Below, in pieces: positions 12,525-23,851 of a DNA stretch of 64,000 nucleotides (its first letter is position 1; the number at the start of each line of letters is the position of its first letter). The notes under the pieces are model-generated. The model was not told the DNA's origin. It did not search any database and saw nothing but the letters and a program-made list of their open reading frames with translations. The position numbers and the translations under genes are program-made. Origin of the DNA: Daphnia pulex (Eukaryota > Arthropoda > Branchiopoda > Diplostraca > Daphniidae); contig NC_060028.1 in the NCBI RefSeq assembly GCF_021134715.1, positions 7,338,501-7,402,500 of the forward strand. The letters are read 5' to 3'.

Positions 12525-15500
12525 TGTGTTTTGAAGCAGAATTATTAGCAGACTAAAAAATTGCCTGACAGTTGGGCCGACAACTAAAGTGTAAAACCAG
12601 ATGCTCTAGTTCAACAAAATAAGACACGGGAGCTTTTCCGTTTGCGGGAAAAGATAACGTTACAAAATTCCAATTCGTAGAATCAGAAATCTAATCTCGA
12701 CGGAAATCGACGTAATTCTATCGACGAAATTACAAGAATGACTTGCAGCTAATAAAAGACGATAAAATACGATCTCGAGCCAATGATCGAAACTACTCGA
12801 GCGTAACGACAGATGAATAGTTGAATACGCATTGACTGTGCACAAAAAAACAAGTTTCATTACTCATGATTTTTTTTCTCTCTATCAATAATTGCCCACT
12901 CCTATTATTACATAATCTGACTTGTCATTCCCGCAAACCTATTTTTTTTTCTTCCTTTTAGATTCCCGAACTGTACGTCTGAGATGAGATAAGTCGCGGC
13001 TGTTGGTCGGAAAAATCACAGGCGCGTGCCTTATGAAAAGAAATCCATCGACTATTGTTCGGATAAAAAAAAGAAATAATGGCCATAAAAAATATAAAGC
13101 AATCGTCAATGTTTTTATTTCATTCACTTTTGAGCGACCCCTGATTTTATCCGAACATCAATGAACGAAATCACTCACGCGCATCTAATGTTGAAAAAAC
13201 AGTCCCCCCCCCCATACAGAGAGGGGGGATTCACAGTGACTCCAAGTTATTTGAAATTTTAAACTACACGACTATCTTGTTGTTCAGCAACGTTTCCTTT
13301 TGGTTCTTACGTAACCTATGTGGTGAAAATAAAAGCTCCGGTGTAAAAATGGACGGAGACCTCCAACTGAGATTTCCCAGTGAGGGGGGCAAACATGTTG
13401 TACATAAAGCCATTCCACAATTTTTAGCCAGCCCACGCAGCGTCTAAAGTTCCAGTTATGAGCCCCACCCAGAAATCCATCCATCATTTATCGTGAACGA
13501 CAAAAAGAATAACACATGTACGTCGTATACATTATCGTGTGGGGCTTATGAGTTCAACACAAGATGATTTCATATCTTAAATGTAATTTGTGGTTGAGGG
13601 TTTTTTATTTACGAGCCGACGTGTGGTTGCTCGATCGTGTCCGACACGTTTTTTTTTATTTATTCCAACCCCTTTGATAACAATATCTCATCCATCAATT
13701 GATTTCTCTTTGAAAAGATTCAAACAAAAAGAGGACTCGAACAAAACCGAAATGAAAAAAAAAAGTTCAACCGTCCGAAGACAAAAAACTATTTTGTGAC
13801 GACGTGCCGATTTTTTAACGACACACTCCCCTATGGACGGAACTCTATTGAATTCAAAAAGTGATCTGTAACTTTTATTTTTTATTGTTACGTTATTAAA
13901 TTTATTTGGTATCTTGTAGCCTATACATCCCTCCTCTCTTGTTCCGAAACACTTATGGCATTGTGATGCCCCTGGTCGGTTGTGTGTGCAACTATAGGCC
14001 TGTTGGTTTTCATTGTTATTTTTATAAAAAGGCAGATGGTATTGCGTCAAAACCACGCACTGTCTCTCTCCATCGTGTACGTAAGTTTTTGTGATTGTTA
14101 TTTTTATGGACAATCACAATAGGAGATAGATATACATCCTAACAATGTTTGAGCTGTCGACACACAAGAGTGTTATGTAAGGATTTCCCCGGTCAATCGA
14201 ACTTCATCTTTTCATGCGTACGCAATATAGCGATTGACTTTTGTATACACATACAAATAAATATTGGGCCTATATGCTTTATACAATTGTGTTCCAGATT
14301 GACTCGATATGATTTCGATTGAACGCCAAAAGAGAATGTATAAGAGGCCTATACGCGGGGGAGGATATTCCCCCTGTCGTGATATTATAGTAAAAAATGT
14401 TAGCCTATGGTGAACTTTTGTTGTGTTATACATTATTGTAAGATTGGACCGTTGGACGCCTTCTGGGCTGATTCGAGTCTCATGGACGACTGACCGCCAC
14501 TTTTTGACACTTGACGGCCGGACACTTGTTTCTCTCCCCCCTAGCTCTATATGATCAACTCCCTTAGATATATCAAACTCAAAGGGCCGGCTGCTTTTCT
14601 CTATTCGCTTCGATGACGATTGCTGCTGTGTATTTATACCACAGCATATAACACACACACCTTATATCTATATCTACTTTTACGTCGGGAGATATATTGC
14701 ACTCAACCCCCTCGCCCTTTTTTCGGGTAAAAGTGTCGACTAGAAGGGAAAAACCCATTTCGAAAATTGTCATCTGTCGCGCGGCTATGTTGTGCTGGAT
14801 ATGTGTGTGTCGGCGGCAGCAGTTGTTTCCACTCCGGCAGCAGCACTTAAACTTTACAAGTTTTCCTTCTGTATGATGCGCGTCTCTAATAATTATAATG
14901 AACCTTTCCACACAACATACAACCCATACACGGATGTGTATTATATGCCGGAGAGAGTCGACCTTTTCACGCGTCCGTCATTGACGTTCATTTTACACTG
15001 TGACGCAGATCGAGTGTTGGATGAGGGTGTGAGTGGTGTATCAAAAGAAATTGGAGGGGTGGAGGTTTGAATGAAGACGGAAACTTTTAGTTTTTATAGA
15101 AATCAACAGCAGCTTTGACGCCGCCGTGTTGTATGTATATGGGTTTGATAAAAGAGTAATCATGGCCCTTTTTCGGTTTCTCTTCATTTTTCAGCCCGCC
15201 GCTCAGCACCCCATCCTTTTTTTTTTGGTGTGTAGCTAGTTCCCTCGGCTTGATGGTTTGTAAATGTGGGCTATTGATCTTCTATGTACTGTGAATGGGT
15301 TACATTTACATATGTTTAAAAGAAATTTTTTTAAAAATAAGCTGCGACAAAAAATTTTAAAAGTCGCAAATGGACCGAATCGTCAACCCTTTCAATTTCA
15401 AATTGATCGGCCGTTGCATTTACATGATCAAAGGAACCCTAATTGTCTTTGGCGGTCTTTGGTTAGAAATTTAAGTCATTTTTGAATTGGTATATCAAAT

Positions 15501-15966
15501 CGGATCACAGAATCCATTGAAAAATGAAATCGAGCATTGAATTCTCCCTTTTCAACTTATTATAGTCAATCATAATCCACCCTGCCGTACGTATACGAAT
15601 ATACATCCATCTTCAACCCCCTCTCCGATTAGATATATGTATAATACGTGGAGACTCTGTAAACCCCCCGACTCTTTCTATGTATACGGTACACACTTAT
15701 AAGAGCTGTGGGAGGATAGGGGGTGGTAGGGGGGGGGGGATAAGGTTATGTGCTGTGTGTGTATACACACATTGAAAGAGATGAGGGAGACAAGGAAAAG
15801 AGAGGGGGCGGGTAATCATCATTGAAGCAGGAGAGAGGGGTGTGTGTGTATCTAGATACCGCCGAGTGTGAGAACCGGCTGATTCGGAGGTTTCCCACGT
15901 GCCCACGTCTCTCCTTTTGTGTAATAAAGGTATATACACAGGCTATACGCATTGGAGTCCCCGACC

Positions 15967-16028
15967 GCTAATCATTCGTCTGATTAGCGCATATTATATG
16001 CGCTAATCAGAGCGCATATAATATGCGC
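15967..16028. repeat. Cluster of near-perfect palindromes (hairpins)
   Basis: Three overlapping inverted repeats. 15967-15990 pairs CGCTAATCA with TGATTAGCG around a short loop. 15979-16011 is a perfect 33-base palindrome with 16-base arms around one T; its arms start TCTGATTAGCGC. 16012-16028 is a 17-base palindrome with 8-base arms GCGCATAT around one A. The first two are mutually exclusive because they share bases. The ATTAGCG/CGCTAAT core reappears near 35.2-35.35 kb. Confidence 0.9.
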
Positions 16029-17693
16029 ACGCATATAATAGACAGCACATATTATATAGGCAAGTCGAATAAGCGCTAGACGGCACGAGCGCTGCTGTAA
16101 ACACGCGTGATCCAATGAACCAACCGGTGCAACAGCACTTGTTACATCTGCATAGTAATCTAAAAAGGTCGCCGTTTGAACTTTTCGTCGAAATTCAATC
16201 ATGTACCATTGAAAGGGTAATTCGAACAAATATCCAGACATTCCCGGAATTGTATTTTATCCGTCTCAAAATTATATATAGGATGAAATCATTATTTAGT
16301 TGCTGTATTATTACTGATTTGATTAAAAGTAGAAATGTTAAGATGTAGAAATCGAAGGAATCGAATTTCTTTAGACCTGTCTGTCTAGGAATATATAATA
16401 TACTTCCGAGTATAGTGACGCTATTACACATGTGTCGATTCGTGAAAGAAACAACATGCAGCTGCTGTCTGTCCTTGCCTCGCGATGGTGTACGGAAACT
16501 TTACGTTGCACGAGAGATTGTCGTTAAGCCGAAATGTTGAGGGTTTTTTTTTTCTCTTTCTATATTCCCATGCAGCAGTAGAGATATAGTAGAGAGGGAC
16601 TATAAATACAATTCTTCAATAAAAATTCATATTCATTTCCTGTTTGGCGTTTTTTATTTTATAAGGAAATAAGGGACGCGCAAGATAGAGAGAGAGAGGG
16701 GAATTCAACTATTCAAGTGTATATGCTCTATGGGGGATGATATATTTACATAGCTCGTGCAAATAAACCATATACAGTCGTACTCTATACGTCGTAGATA
16801 TAATACCGTTTCGTTAATTAACGTGATGGTTAATGGACATGTAAAGCTCATTATTATTATTATTTTATGATCTGACTTTGAACCCCTTCACATGGTAGCG
16901 CTATAGTACGGTATATACTATTTGAATGATGCCGTGAAAAATGTACATGTTTGATGACCGGATATTGAGCTCCTTTTATCCTCTATCTCTCCCCCTATAA
17001 TCCCATCGTATACCTATCTCAATGTTTTCCATACAAACGAAAAAAAAAAGGTTATACCAAAAGTGAAACATCACAGAAAGATGGAAATAAAAAAAAAACG
17101 TAGAGAGGGAAATGAAAGGAACGAGGGTTAACTCATGTGTGTTTTTATTCGCTCCGGCAACTGGTGGCGGGCTCATCTCCCCCTCTTCTTTCCCACGCGT
17201 TTTCCATCAAATCATCTCCCAGTGATGAGAGGAATAAGGATCTTTCTGAAAAAAACACACACACACAGGGTAGGATGTGTAGGGGAAGTTGGTTTATGTT
17301 AATTAACAGCATTCAAAACGACTTGTTTACACTATATACAGGAGCTGAATAAAATATTTGCCGGAAATGCGCGAATGAAATTTGAATTTGTTTTTTTAAT
17401 CAACTAGATTTATTCGTATTGCATATTGAGAGATAGAGAGATCGTCATCACAAAACATCAAGGAAAATGGATCGTTCGCATTAAATTTTTTTTTTTCTTT
17501 TCCAAATTTCCCCAATGTATAGAATTGCGTCATGAAATTGCTTTTTGGGGGGAGATTCAACATCAAAGGAAGGCGACTGATGAGCGGGAGATACAAAAAA
17601 ACGTATGAAAGAAAATTTGAATTTGAACAACGACTTCAATTAATTGGTCTCGTTGGCTGATGCTGTTACTGACTAGCAAATATTGATTAGCAT

Positions 17694-17699
17694 TTTATT
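17694..17699 (-). terminator. Poly(A) signal of Hey
   Basis: AATAAA on the - strand, 47 bases past the Hey stop codon, a normal distance for a short 3' untranslated region. Confidence 0.5.
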
Positions 17700-17745
17700 T
17701 ACAGACGAAAGAATTCCGGATGAAGAATTTTTCTTGTTTTGTTTT

Positions 17746-19008
17746 TCAATAAACCAGTTCGGCACCCCATGGCCGGTAAGGTCGGACTTGGTTGCCGGAA
17801 GTGGTGTAGCCGCCATTCTGGGCAGCCAATGTGGGGAACGGATGGTGATTGACATGCGGATAGGAAGCAGTGGCCGGATGGTGAGGATGTCCCGGCTGGA
17901 CAGGTTGGAGCGTCGTCATCGTTGTTCCGGTTTGATGGTGGTGGTGGTGCGGCATGGCCGTGTGATGATGGAGACGGGCCGCATTGGCCGCCGCTGGATG
18001 GCCGAACGAATTGCCCATATCCATTCCGTAGTGATGGGCCGATTGATCGAAGACGCTGCTCGGGCCGGGAGTTCCGCTCTGTTGGCCACCCGAACTGGAT
18101 GTGGCCGGATGATTGTTGAAATTGTGATGCTGGACAGCACTGTTGACATTATGTCCGCCACCGTAGCTGCCGGGAGTCGGCGGGAAAGGCCAGGCGTTGC
18201 TGGGGGCCGGCGTGTTGATGATGGCGGATGAAGGAGCGGCAGCGCTCGAAACGGGCGAAGTCACGACGCCGGATGACCCAACAGACCCACCGCCACCAGG
18301 TGCGGCCGTCACCGGTTTATTGCTGAGTTCACGTTGGGCGGCAAAGCACTGCAGGTGAGACATGAGCCGCAAGCGGAGCGGATCCTGGACATCCATCCCT
18401 TCCACCGAGACCAGGTAGCGGGCCACTTCCGCCGTACACTCGCGAAATCCAATGTTGTGGTAGTCCATGGCGAATTTGTGCGGATCGTACGCCAATGCAT
18501 CCAAACCTGTTTGGGAGAAATTGAGTGAGTTAGCCTCCAGATCTATTTGGGCGACGGAATTTTAAATAATCAACAGGATATTAATAAGTGCGGATTGAGA
18601 TTGACGACTGACCTTTGGCGTGAAGCATTTTCAGGTGATCAACGGTGAGCTGAAGGATCTCGGCTTTCTCTAATTTAGCCGAGCCTTGTTTCTCGAAAGC
18701 CGATGGAACTAACCGTCTCAATTCGGATAAACTGTGATTGATCCGGTCTCTTCTCCTCTTCTCGATGATTCCGCGCCTTCGCTTGCGTGTCATGTTGCCT
18801 CCGGTGCTGGAAGTCCCGCAAGATTCGTTCAATCCTTCGCCGGGCGAAGAGCAACTATTAAAAATTATAATTTCAAATTAGTTACCGTTTTTTAACAAAG
18901 TCAATCAAGTTAAAATTCGACTTACTCTTTGTTGGAATGTTCGTCAAGGTAGAGATCCTGTTCACAATCACTCTCGCTGAGCGCTCGCTTGTTTCTCCAC
19001 ATCTGCAT
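17746..19008 (-). CDS. Hey: Hey, bHLH-Orange transcriptional repressor
   Basis: Hairy/E(spl)-related repressor with YRPW motif, 361 aa, a nuclear DNA-binding effector of Notch signalling. Exons: 19008-18926, 18854-18613, 18506-17746. The start is the upstream ATG of [18 protein letters not shown]. The basic region is [17 protein letters not shown], with glycine where Hairy/E(spl) proteins carry the diagnostic proline; this is the Hey subfamily signature. The helix-loop-helix ends [17 protein letters not shown]. The Orange domain contains [18 protein letters not shown] and [12 protein letters not shown] long low-complexity tail rich in H, N, G, S and A (about residues 180-345) follows, then the C-terminal [14 protein letters not shown] is the Groucho-related motif specific to Hey; the usual terminal GAF-like tail is replaced by LVY. 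Su(H)-type sites upstream fit Notch control. Confidence 0.95.
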
Positions 19009-19316
19009 GGAACTAAACTGGCGCACTTTGGGTAAGTACTGCTCGCCGGAGTGTAGTGTAGTCGGTGGGTTGGCTATAGCTTTTTTTTCCGGTAGCCGGA
19101 AGGATATAGTCGCCCGTCAGGTATAGGTGCGGAAATCTAAAAGTGAAAATGTCCAGAGAGCGTAGGAGAGAGACTTGCTCGCTGGACTGCTGCTGGCGAA
19201 CGACTGGCACACGTCGACGAGCGCCGTCCGGTTTTAAACGGGACCGTGCCAGGGGTCTAACACACACGCCACCCCTACGAGGAGCGCGTGTGTGTATTCC
19301 TTCCTCATCGAAACTG

Positions 19317-19324
19317 TGTGGGAA
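19317..19324 (+). promoter_or_regulatory. Candidate Su(H)/CSL binding site
   Basis: TGTGGGAAA fits the CSL consensus YGTGRGAAM. It lies about 310 bp upstream of the Hey start codon. Hey genes are direct Notch/CSL targets in other animals; occupancy here is inference. Confidence 0.45.
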
Positions 19325-19599
19325 AAAAGGAGGGTGAATTGGGGTTCCAGAGACAATCCCCCCCCCCCTACCACCCTACCACCCTTCCATATTCTCCCCT
19401 CCTTTTTTTGATCGTTCTCAGACACTTAGCGCGTGTGTCGGCGCACGGCCCCACATACGCCCGGGCGCGCGACCAACCTATACTAGACCCGATGGATGAT
19501 GGATATAATATAAATAAAAGCAGCCCAGAGGATGGGATTCGGAACCAAAAAAGAAAAGAGAGATGCCTTTTTAGCTGTGTGACACAGCTTCGCACGCTG

Positions 19600-19607
19600 T
19601 TCCCACG
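19600..19607 (-). promoter_or_regulatory. Candidate high-affinity Su(H)/CSL site
   Basis: On the - strand this reads CGTGGGAAC, the strongest form of the CSL consensus YGTGRGAAM. It lies about 590 bp upstream of the Hey start codon, in the opposite orientation to the site at 19317. The ~280 bp spacing is far larger than a classic paired Su(H) site. Confidence 0.5.
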
Positions 19608-19853
19608 CAGGAGTAGACTCCCTACTTTTTCTTAGGCACCTACTCCTACACACTACTGTGAATCTATTTCTTTTTTTTTAAATATTTTCGATGGATCGGG
19701 TTTGTTTTGATGTTGTCGCCGACAAATCAATGGGGAATTTATTTCTTTGCGCTAAACCAATGAGAGAGAACGCCACCCTATCTTTACTTTCAATTAAATT
19801 TAGTACGTGCGGCGGCGGAGACTGTCAAGATTACGACTGATCTTTATCTAATG

Positions 19854-20161
19854 TAGTTTCATTTTAAGTTGAGAGACGAATGAAAACAAATTTGAATAAA
19901 AACGAAATTTGACTGGTTTTAATTGCTTTCAAAACTGGCCAGACAGAGAAGATACGTTTTTTTTTTTTACTTCTCGGTTCGATTCAAAAGCCATTGCCAA
20001 TGACAATTTTGAAAATTACGGAGAAAAAGACGATAAAGTAAACCATCCGTAAACACTTGGTAAAAATTTCTACAAACAAAAAAGTTTAAACATGAAAAAT
20101 TAGAACTAGAAATTTCGTTAAAAAACGTATAATTGGCCAATTTTTAAGAGTTGAGTGGCTT
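19854..20161. repeat. Direct repeat, distal copy
   Basis: Diverged copy of 20705-21005 in the same orientation. Shared blocks include AAGTTGAGAGACGAAT, AAAATTACGGAGAAAAAG and GGCCAATTTTTAAGAGTTGA. It ends with the equivalent of the last few codons of HDDC2 plus its stop, then the similarity stops. Confidence 0.8.
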
Positions 20162-20704
20162 ACGGATCTCGGAAATTTGGTTCAAGCTCGCGAAGAAAAG
20201 AAATATTAATCTTTCAACATAGCCCATTTTTTAAACATTTCTTACTCCTGTTCTCTATTTCCGACACCTATTGGCCAATGTGCAATTTCTCTGTAATATT
20301 GGGACTAAAATACTATTTGTCTTGGTCATAGTTAGTGAAACATTTAATCAATTAAAAAGTTTATTTGAATTTGAATGATTTGAAAATATGGTGGGATCTC
20401 GGTAACCATAGATACGCAGCAGACATAAAAACGTGTGAAATACCCTTAGGCCTGACAATCCCTGACATCTGATGTCTGACACTGTGCATTAGTGCATGAT
20501 GAAAAATAAAATTTGTTTTCTGGCTCTAACATGTTTCGGTTCTAAATCTATTTTTATGTGAAGGAAAAACTCGAATTTTCACTAATTCCGGAAAAAGAAC
20601 GAAAATTTATGTCAAAATGCCTTAACGAAATATAATGAAACAGATGAAGGTCCTGATTCAGAAAAAAACTCAATTATTGGATTGGATCAAACCACTTTCC
20701 AGTG

Positions 20705-21005
20705 CAATTTCACTATTAAGTTGAGAGACGAATAAAACAATTTTGGATAAAAACGAAACTTGGTTGGTTTTTATTGGTTTGAAAACTGACCAGACAAAGA
20801 AAATGCGTTTTTTTACTTCTCGATTCGATTCAAAAGTCAATGACACTTTTAAAAATTACGGAGAAAAAGATTGAATGACTATAAATCATCCATCTTTGAA
20901 CACTTGGTTAAGATTTCTATCAAAAAAAGTTTAAAACATGAAAAATTGGAGCTAGAAATTTCAGTAAAGATCGATTTTGGCCAATTTTTAAGAGTTGAGT
21001 GGCTT
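20705..21005. repeat. Direct repeat, copy covering the HDDC2 3' end
   Basis: Partner of 19854-20161. This copy comprises the HDDC2 3' untranslated region and its last ~6 codons, so it is probably the original. Small indels separate the copies. Confidence 0.8.
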
Positions 21006-21842
21006 GTCCGCTTCGCCATTCGCCACGGGAGCTGTCAGCAGGGCTCGCTTCTGATTTAATTCATCCACCCAGCGCTTCACTTCCGGATGCTTGAAACGAC
21101 CCTCGGTTGCAACGAAGAATTCTTGCAGAGCCAGAGGCGTCTTATGAAACTCCTCGTATTCGTAAGCTTGGCAAATCATGTCGAAGCGGTCGAGATCTTT
21201 GACCAAAATTGCTTCTTGAGTTTCTTGGTTTTCATACTCCATGAACAGACTGGGATAATGTAAAATTAATATTTGTAACAGAAAAGGCACAACATTTTAT
21301 GTTCACCTTTTCATATCTTCACCAGACAATTCAGGCACCAATTTGATTAGAGTCTCCATGGCTTCTTCCTCTCGACGATGTTTGTCTTCAACTGACACAC
21401 CACAGTGAGGAGTCAAATCACCAACAATGCTTTCTGCCATATCATGGACAAGACACATTTTAAGGCACCTGAACAGAATACATTTTGGAATTTACTGAAG
21501 ATGAATAAAATAAGAGAATAAAAATACCTTTGAATATCAACATCTTTGGTTTCCAAAAGAAAAGTCAACATGGCCATTCGGTACCTACGTCAGTACAAAA
21601 TAAAAAATATTATTGTGGATTTTAAATTTTTTATCTGATAATTGCCTACATGTGACCAGCCACAGTTTCACAATTAGGGATGTCCCTTATCACCCAGCCA
21701 GTTCTCGGAAGATGCTACGATACAAAAATAAAAACGAAATGCAAACGCCGGCATATTTTTGCACACAAAGAAGTAATTCATTCACCTTCAATCTTCCCAT
21801 GAACTGGCAAAACTCAAGAACTTTAGAATTAACTGCTGTCAT
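20988..21842 (-). CDS. HDDC2: HD domain-containing protein 2 (5'-deoxynucleotidase type)
   Basis: Small HD-superfamily metal phosphohydrolase of 200 aa. Human HDDC2 and its YfbR/YGK1 relatives dephosphorylate deoxynucleoside 5'-monophosphates. Exons: 21842-21786, 21714-21650, 21584-21528, 21468-21307, 21249-20988. The N-terminus MTAVNSKVLEFCQFMGRLK joins HLPRTGWVIRDIPNCETVAGHM, a stretch typical of the family. The metal ligands are visible: H in AGHMYRMA, the HD pair in CLVHDMAESIVGD, and the later D in KDLDRFDM. The C-terminus ends ADKPLNS. The gene is divergent from GSKIP, with 783 bp between start codons, so they may share a promoter region. Its 3' end is duplicated further downstream. Confidence 0.93.
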
Positions 21843-22625
21843 TTCTTAAATTATTTTTGTGCAAAAATCACAGAATATCTATTATAAATTTGTTCTTTCG
21901 TGTGCAGAGTTGGGCAGTGTTTAATCGGTTACCGGGCAGCCATCGGGGGAAGGGGGATAGGAATCAGATGATCAGTTGAAATAACGAGCTTAGAAATTCT
22001 ATCGGTAGAGGGCCGACAAAAATAGCTTTTTATATGCTTTCTATATTGAGTTTATAATTGAATTTGTAAAAATATATATTTCGTAAGAAAAAAATCAAAA
22101 AGAAACCTGATTTAAATGCATTTTTTAACTAAATCTAGTACAAAGTGGTAATCAGCTGACCCCTAAAGGCATACTATTTACGTCGTCTGTTACTGTTTTG
22201 GAAATTTGGACTTTGGTTTAGTCTGGTTTCAGGTCTCTGGTGTTATTAACTGGTTCGCTCTGATTAGTGCCTTCTTTGTTGAGTGACGAGTGTCCACTCC
22301 CTAGTCCGTAATTCAATAAGTGGCATCAATCCTGTGCGATATCGTAAACCGTGCAGTACACATCCCTTGTTGAAAAAAAAGAGCTTTGTTGATTGTATAC
22401 CGGACGAAGCGAAAGTACAAAAGGTAATTGAAACCGACTTATTTCTTCATTTATTTACTTTTCGTGACCATACAAATTCATATCACCAGTTAGTGATATG
22501 AGTGAATCTTAATTAGCCTTCAAACTTTAGAGTTTGAACAATAGTAGTTTGGTATGGATAACACAAAGCAAACAAACTTTGACTTTAGATATTAAATTAA
22601 TATTTTCATCACTGTAGGACTCTCA
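21843..22625. other. Shared upstream region of HDDC2 and GSKIP
   Basis: Divergent intergenic stretch without coding sequence. A non-coding first exon of GSKIP could end near 22421 (AAAAG|GTAATTG) and splice to an acceptor at TGTAG just before 22619. That is plausible from the motifs but not proven. Confidence 0.4.
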
Positions 22626-23021
22626 ATGGCTGGGCACGATTATGATGAACGAATTCTTAATGGTGAAGAATGGACAGTAGAAGCCCTTGCAGTAATACAT
22701 GATGTCAAGGACCATGTATTGGAGATAGTTATTGCAGACAGATCTGTCAATAATGATCAATTAATTCACATGAATCTGACTACCAAAGAGAAACAACGTT
22801 ATTGCATTGAACTGACTGCCCAAGGATTTCGAGTAGTTGGTTATGACTACAATCGAACAGATGTTTCATCTGATGACTACTTTGAAACACCATACGCTTT
22901 ACTCGACAAACTTAGTCCTTTGTATCGACAAGCATTTGGAGATTCTCTAGTTTCTAAACTTTTGTTGCTACATTCGTCTCGAAGACATAGCATGGACAAC
23001 GAACCACAGCTAGATGATTGA
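22626..23021 (+). CDS. GSKIP: GSK3-beta interaction protein
   Basis: Single coding exon of 131 aa in the GSKIP/DUF727 family. The start ATGGCTGGG follows a probable splice acceptor at ~22618. Family stretches visible are the early WTVEALAVIHDVKDHVLEI region, KEKQRYCIELTAQGFRVVGY and ETPYALLDKLSPLYRQAFGDSL. The last of these corresponds to the GSK3-binding helix in the human protein (YSLLDTLSPAYREAFGN). The vertebrate protein also binds the PKA regulatory subunit, anchoring PKA next to GSK3-beta. An acidic tail (NEPQLDD) extends past the human C-terminus. The gene is divergent from HDDC2. Confidence 0.92.
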   Translation: MAGHDYDERILNGEEWTVEALAVIHDVKDHVLEIVIADRSVNNDQLIHMNLTTKEKQRYCIELTAQGFRVVGYDYNRTDVSSDDYFETPYALLDKLSPLYRQAFGDSLVSKLLLLHSSRRHSMDNEPQLDD

Positions 23022-23851
23022 CCATAACTTACCGATTTTGTGAAATTTTAAGAAATGAACCAAAAAAGAATGGACACCATTGTTAAAAGACAACCATCTG
23101 TGCAACATTTTTAAGTTAACTCCGGACCCTTAAGTAGTAGTACTTCGCTTCTTATTACAGACGAACAAACAAATATGTTCTTCATGCTTGTCCTCCTTCC
23201 TGTGTAATGTCTATGTCAAAACTGCTTCCGAATTCCTTTTCGGAATAGTTAATAAATTTAACGTCAGTCACTTTAAATAGAGTTATATGTAATGTCGTTT
23301 TATTGAAATTGTTACAGAATATATCTATATACACACACATAAACGTGTAAATTGAATTGTTCGTGTTTTGTTTTTTTCTCCGCACCTGCGCCTTTGAACC
23401 GGAATGCAATGCCTGCATAACATATATTGTGAATTTCATCGATTTTACTACCCTAGATTATTATTGACATTTCCGTTCAAGCATAATCGTTTGATATCGA
23501 CCGTTGAAGGACAACATAACATGGAAGAGTGTAATTACTTTTTCTTAATGTAAACTTTCGAAATGACGATATCCCGCCATTTACAAACACCCATAAAAGA
23601 TGTTGAGGATTTTTACCGATAGGTTCGCTACTTTCGCTCAACGACGGTTGCTATGTTTTGGTTTTGGCGGATTTGAAAATTGTGGAAGCTTAAAGCTCAT
23701 CAGTGTGTGGAATTGAGGAATTCCTCCATGTGCATTTCCGATAAAGCATGTTTGCTTGTTTCGTGCATTGACATATTTACTACATAAGCATCTTTATTTT
23801 CATCAGAATAGCTTTATTGCATGTTTGGTTCGGATTTTTAGTATCGTAACC
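23022..23851. other. Spacer between GSKIP and CEP135
   Basis: AT-rich non-coding stretch holding the GSKIP 3' end and the CEP135 5' end. A frame running into CEP135 from 23756 lacks an ATG context better than ACCATGG at 23850, so I place the start at 23852. Nothing else is seen. Confidence 0.5.

Larger units (their letters stand above)
12525..17745. other. Gene-poor region downstream of Hey and upstream of TM9SF3
   Basis: 5.2 kb with no supported coding exon. Open frames at 13688-14113 (-) and 14212-14658 (-) have no recognisable domain and no splice context. The region is AT-rich with short purine runs and a hairpin cluster near 16.0 kb. The TM9SF3 promoter must lie just above 12524. Confidence 0.5.
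19009..20987. other. Hey upstream region and spacer to HDDC2
   Basis: No coding exon is supported. The part up to ~19650 is GC-richer, with CA/TG runs and two Su(H)-type sites, and probably holds the Hey promoter. From 19850 to 21005 there is a ~300 bp direct repeat in two copies separated by ~540 bp of AT-rich DNA. Confidence 0.5.

Noticed and set aside
13688-14113. 141-codon open frame on -
   Set aside because: No domain, no homologous feel and unusual composition; nothing else nearby supports a gene.
17683-18231. 182-codon open frame on +
   Set aside because: It is the shadow of the Hey C-terminal exon, which carries the Orange domain and YRPW in the other strand.
23756-23851. Upstream extension of CEP135 frame
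   Set aside because: Open but hydrophobic and without family similarity; ACCATGG at 23850 is the better start.
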